From Phycisphaerales bacterium (GTDB taxonomy: Bacteria; Planctomycetota; Phycisphaerae; Phycisphaerales; UBA1924): DNA of 8,382 nt. Within the stretch, counting starts at the first letter, position 1; every line of letters starts with the position of its first letter. The notes below the pieces were generated by a model. That model worked only from the letters and a program-made list of their open reading frames with translations, was not told where the DNA came from and did not search any database. The translations under genes and the position numbers were made by a program. Below are positions 5,710 to 8,382 of the stretch, piece by piece. The DNA lies in assembly GCA_003511945.1 (NCBI GenBank), contig DOJA01000213.1, positions 274-8,655 of the forward strand, given 5' to 3'.

Positions 5710-6729
5710 ATGGCGATGATCGAGACCCTCAATCTGTGCAAGGAATACGCCGACCTCGTCGCGCTGAACAACCTCAACCTCGCCATCAACGAGGGCGACT
5801 GCTTCGGGTTCATCGGCCCAAACGGCGCGGGCAAGACGACGACCATCAAGATCCTGGCGACGCTCCTCAAGCCCAGCCGCGGACAGGCCATGATCGGCGG
5901 GTTCACCGTGGGCCACGAGAACCGCAAGATCCGCCCGCTCATCGGCTATGTGCCGGACTTCATGGGCGCCTACGAGGACATGGTCGTCACCGAGTACCTC
6001 GAGTTCTTCGCGGCGGCGTACGACCTCCACGGGACCCAGCGCCGCCAGGTCGTCAAGGATGTGCTGGAGCTGACCGACCTGACCTACAAGTCCAGCGCCG
6101 AGGTCAACTCGCTCTCTCGGGGCATGCAGCAGCGACTCAGCGTCGCCCGCGTCCTCCTGCACGACCCGCGCGTGCTGCTGATGGACGAGCCGGCCTCCGG
6201 GCTCGACCCCCGCGCCCGGATCGAGATGCGCGAGCTCCTCAAGGAACTCAAGCGCATGGGCAAGACGATCATCATCTCCAGCCACATCCTGCACGAGCTG
6301 GCCGAGCTGTGCAATGTCGTGGGGATCATCGAGCGCGGGACGCTGCTCTTCAGCGGGACCGTGCGCGAGGCGCTGCAGCGGGCGCGTGTCGAGCACATCC
6401 TGCATGTCGCGGTCGCAGAGAGGACCGAGGACGCCGCCCGCCTGCTCCACCAGATGGCGGGAGTGAAGCGCCTCTCAATCGTGGAAGAGGAAGCACCCGC
6501 GGTCACCCACCCGGGGAGCCCAGGCGAGAACGCCAACGGCTCCAAGGGGGCGGCCGGCCCCGGGCTCCGGCGCGTGATGCAGGTCGCCTTCGAGGATTCC
6601 GCCCTGCACACCGCCACGGATATCCCCAACCGGCTCGTGAACGCCGGCTTCCGATTGACACTTTTCACCGAAGAGAAGGTAAACCTGGAGACCGCGTTCA
6701 TGCGGCTCACGCAGGGCCTGGTGCAGTAA
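5710..6729 (+). CDS. ABC transporter ATP-binding protein (CcmA/ABC-2 exporter type), 339 aa
   Basis: ATP-hydrolysing subunit of an ABC system, on the cytoplasmic face of the membrane. Motifs in order: Walker A GPNGAGKTT at 36-44; Q-loop region IGYVPDF with Asp at 83 where Gln is usual; signature LSRGMQQRL at 135-143; Walker B VLLMDEP at 155-161 with catalytic E160; D-loop SGLD at 163-166; H-loop H192 in SSHIL. All residues needed for ATP hydrolysis are present apart from the Q-loop change, which several CcmA-like subgroups share. Residues 240-339 form a C-terminal extension with a polar Gly/Pro/Ser insert at about 259-285. It overlaps in function with the upstream membrane protein, 2 bases away; that protein is the best candidate partner, since no multi-helix permease is in the window. 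Substrate unknown; this type is typical of ABC-2 exporters and of gliding or cell-surface systems. Confidence 0.92.
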   Translation: MAMIETLNLCKEYADLVALNNLNLAINEGDCFGFIGPNGAGKTTTIKILATLLKPSRGQAMIGGFTVGHENRKIRPLIGYVPDFMGAYEDMVVTEYLEFFAAAYDLHGTQRRQVVKDVLELTDLTYKSSAEVNSLSRGMQQRLSVARVLLHDPRVLLMDEPASGLDPRARIEMRELLKELKRMGKTIIISSHILHELAELCNVVGIIERGTLLFSGTVREALQRARVEHILHVAVAERTEDAARLLHQMAGVKRLSIVEEEAPAVTHPGSPGENANGSKGAAGPGLRRVMQVAFEDSALHTATDIPNRLVNAGFRLTLFTEEKVNLETAFMRLTQGLVQ

Positions 6730-6739
6730 CTGTTTGACC

Positions 6740-6757
6740 CGGCTGTGTTTACAGCCG
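6740..6757 (+). terminator. 7-bp hairpin after the ABC ATPase gene (possible terminator)
   Basis: CGGCTGT, loop GTTT, ACAGCCG is a perfect stem 10 bases after the TAA stop. No T-run follows, so it is not a classical intrinsic terminator; it could be a processing or stability hairpin, or an operator for the peptidase gene downstream. A TTGACC at 6734-6739 resembles a -35 box, but the matching -10 position (GAATCG) is poor. Confidence 0.35.
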
Positions 6758-6794
6758 AATCGTCCCTCCAGGACCCCGAGATTCACCCCCCTTC

Positions 6795-6800
6795 AGGAGG
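6795..6800 (+). promoter_or_regulatory. Shine-Dalgarno site for the prolyl oligopeptidase
   Basis: AGGAGG with 5 bases to the ATG at 6806. It fixes the start and puts a proper signal peptide at the N-terminus. Confidence 0.8.
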
Positions 6801-6805
6801 TTCGG

Positions 6806-8382
6806 ATGCGCCGTTCCACACTCACCCCCGCGGCCGGAGCCCTGGTGCTCCTTTGTGCAGGTCTGGCGCAGGCCGGCCCGGTCCAGTACCCCAAGACCCA
6901 GACGATCGACCAGACCGACGAGTTCTTCGGGACCAAGGTCGACGACCGCTACCGCTGGCTGGAGGACGATGTCCGCCAGTCGTCCCAGGTCAAGGAGTGG
7001 GTGACGGCCCAGAACAAGGTCACCTTCGACTACCTCGAGTCTCTCCCCGAGCGCGAGCCGGTCCGCAAGGAGCTGACGAAACTGTGGAACTACGAAAAGT
7101 TCAGCTCCCCGTTCCGTCACGGGGACCACTACTTCTACTACCGCAACGACGGGCTGCAGAACCAGTTCGTTCTGCATGTCGCCGACGCCTCTGACCAGCC
7201 GGGGCGCGTCCTGCTCGACCCCAACACCTGGTCCAAGGAGGGCACGGTGGCCATGTCCGGCACCGCGTTCACCGACGACGGCAAGTTCATGGCCTACGGC
7301 ATCGCCAAGGCCGGCAGCGACTGGAGCGAGTGGCGCGTCCGCGATGTCGCCACCGGCCAGGACCTCCCCGACCTCGTGCAGTGGGTGAAGTTCAGCAACA
7401 CCGCCTGGACGAAGGACGCCAAGGGCTTCTTCTACTCGCGCTTTGACGAGCCCAAGAAGGGCCAGGAGTTCCAGGCCCTCAACCACTTCCAGAAGGTGTA
7501 CTACCACGCCCTGGGCATCGACCAGTCCAAGGATGTGCTCGTCTTCGAGAACAAGAACGAGCCGGAGTGGGGCTTCGGGGCCGAGGTCTCCGAGGACGGC
7601 CAGTGGCTGGTCATCACGACCTCCAAGGGCACCGACAACAAGTACCGCGTCGACTACAAGTCGCTCGCGTCGCCCGGTGCGAAGTTCGTGAACCTGATCG
7701 ACAAGTTCGAGTACGACTACTCGTTCATCGGGAACGACGGGCCGGTCTTCTTCTTCTTCACCGACAGCGACGCGCCCCGCGGGCGGGTCATCGCCATCGA
7801 CACCACCAACCCGGCCCCGGCGAACTGGAAGACCGTCGTTCCCCAGGCGAACGAGGTGCTCCGCTCCGTGAACATCGTCAACAACCAGTTCGTCTGCTCC
7901 TACCTCAAGGACGCCACCACCCAGGTGCGCATCTTCGACAAGAACGGGCTTGCCGTCCGCGATGTCGAGTTCCCAGCCCTCGGCACCGCGTCCGGCTTCG
8001 GGGGCAGGAGCCACCACACGGAGACCTTCTACTCCTTCTCCTCCTTCGCGGTCCCGCACTCCATCTACCGCTACGACATGACCACCGGCAAGAGCGAACT
8101 CCTCCGCCGCGCCGAGGTCGACTTCAACCCCGACGACTACAGGACCATCCAGGTCTTCTTCCAGTCCAAGGACCACACGAAGATCCCGATGTTCCTCACC
8201 TTCCGGAACGACATCGAGCTGAACGGTCAGAACCCCGTCCTGCTCTACGGCTACGGCGGGTTCAACATCCCCATCACCCCCGGCTTCAGCAACACCAACG
8301 CGATGTGGCTCAAGATGGGCGGGGTCTACGCCTCCGTGTGCCTGCGGGGCGGCGGCGAGTACGGCAAGGACTGGCACGAGGC
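6806..8382 (+). CDS. secreted prolyl oligopeptidase (S9A family), 3' end beyond window
   Basis: Serine peptidase that cleaves short peptides after proline; about 525 of an expected ~700 residues are in the window. Signal peptide 1-23 (MRRSTLT..., hydrophobic ALVLLCAGL, cleavage after AQA), so it is exported. The S9A N-terminal signature follows: FFGTKVDDRYRWLEDD (about residues 40-55) and EWVTAQN. A beta-propeller of about residues 80-430 has repeated strands and Phe/Tyr-rich turns (VFFFFTDSD). The catalytic domain begins near 440, with LLYGYGGFNIPITPGFSN (Tyr481/Tyr483; the second Tyr of YGYGG matches the oxyanion-hole Tyr by family knowledge) and CLRGGGEYGKDWHEA at the window edge. The GGSNGG-type nucleophile Ser, the Asp and the His lie downstream and cannot be checked. 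It has its own ribosome site and a 76-base gap from the ABC gene, so it may be a separate transcript. Codon use is very GC-biased: every in-frame GAT (four) and the only CAT stand before Val. Confidence 0.93.
   Translation, partial: MRRSTLTPAAGALVLLCAGLAQAGPVQYPKTQTIDQTDEFFGTKVDDRYRWLEDDVRQSSQVKEWVTAQNKVTFDYLESLPEREPVRKELTKLWNYEKFSSPFRHGDHYFYYRNDGLQNQFVLHVADASDQPGRVLLDPNTWSKEGTVAMSGTAFTDDGKFMAYGIAKAGSDWSEWRVRDVATGQDLPDLVQWVKFSNTAWTKDAKGFFYSRFDEPKKGQEFQALNHFQKVYYHALGIDQSKDVLVFENKNEPEWGFGAEVSEDGQWLVITTSKGTDNKYRVDYKSLASPGAKFVNLIDKFEYDYSFIGNDGPVFFFFTDSDAPRGRVIAIDTTNPAPANWKTVVPQANEVLRSVNIVNNQFVCSYLKDATTQVRIFDKNGLAVRDVEFPALGTASGFGGRSHHTETFYSFSSFAVPHSIYRYDMTTGKSELLRRAEVDFNPDDYRTIQVFFQSKDHTKIPMFLTFRNDIELNGQNPVLLYGYGGFNIPITPGFSNTNAMWLKMGGVYASVCLRGGGEYGKDWHE

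Noticed and set aside
6749..8377. Minus-strand open frame (542 codons) rich in Val, Gly, Glu
   Set aside because: It is the antisense of the prolyl oligopeptidase gene, which has a signal peptide, family motifs and a ribosome site.

Overview
This is a GC-rich window (roughly two thirds G+C by eye) with seven protein genes that I can support. It looks like a planctomycete, perhaps of the Phycisphaerae type. The reasons are the GC-rich codon use, the large signal-peptide membrane protein paired with an ABC ATPase, and three copies of a dispersed palindromic element with the core GACAGGCG-GGA-CGCCTGTC. I remember that core as common in planctomycete and verrucomicrobial genomes. The assignment rests on general pattern and memory, not on a database match.

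Layout, left part (1-2880): a leftward hypothetical gene (93-764) and a rightward small zinc-ribbon protein with a C-terminal membrane anchor (825-1184) diverge from a 60-base AT-richer spacer. A rightward M20-family metallopeptidase (1347-2780) follows. Copies of a ~96 bp inverted-repeat element (A, 1-95; B, 1237-1333; C, 2785-2880) separate these units. B is inverted relative to A and C. The outermost triplet of the element is itself a stop codon, and it serves as the stop of both leftward genes that border an element.

Right part (2878-8382): a small leftward membrane protein (2878-3168) diverges from a large secreted or membrane-anchored protein (3209-5707), which has a clean TATAAT box placed for leaderless translation. 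Two bases after that gene comes an ABC-transporter ATPase (5710-6729), so the pair is an operon and probably one membrane complex, although no canonical permease is visible. After a 76-base gap with a small hairpin comes a secreted prolyl oligopeptidase (6806 to beyond the window), cut off before its catalytic serine.

The two peptidases (cytoplasmic M20 dipeptidase type and secreted S9A type) fit peptide scavenging, but nothing here links their regulation.

The most unusual signal is compositional. The palindrome ACGT does not occur once in 8382 bases, although ACG, CCGT, GCGT and TCGT are all common. Codon choice shows the footprint: before a valine codon, Asp, Asn, His and Tyr are written with the T-ending codon (GAT, AAT, CAT, TAT), although C-ending codons dominate elsewhere. 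This suggests a genome-wide restriction, methylation or mutation pressure on ACGT.
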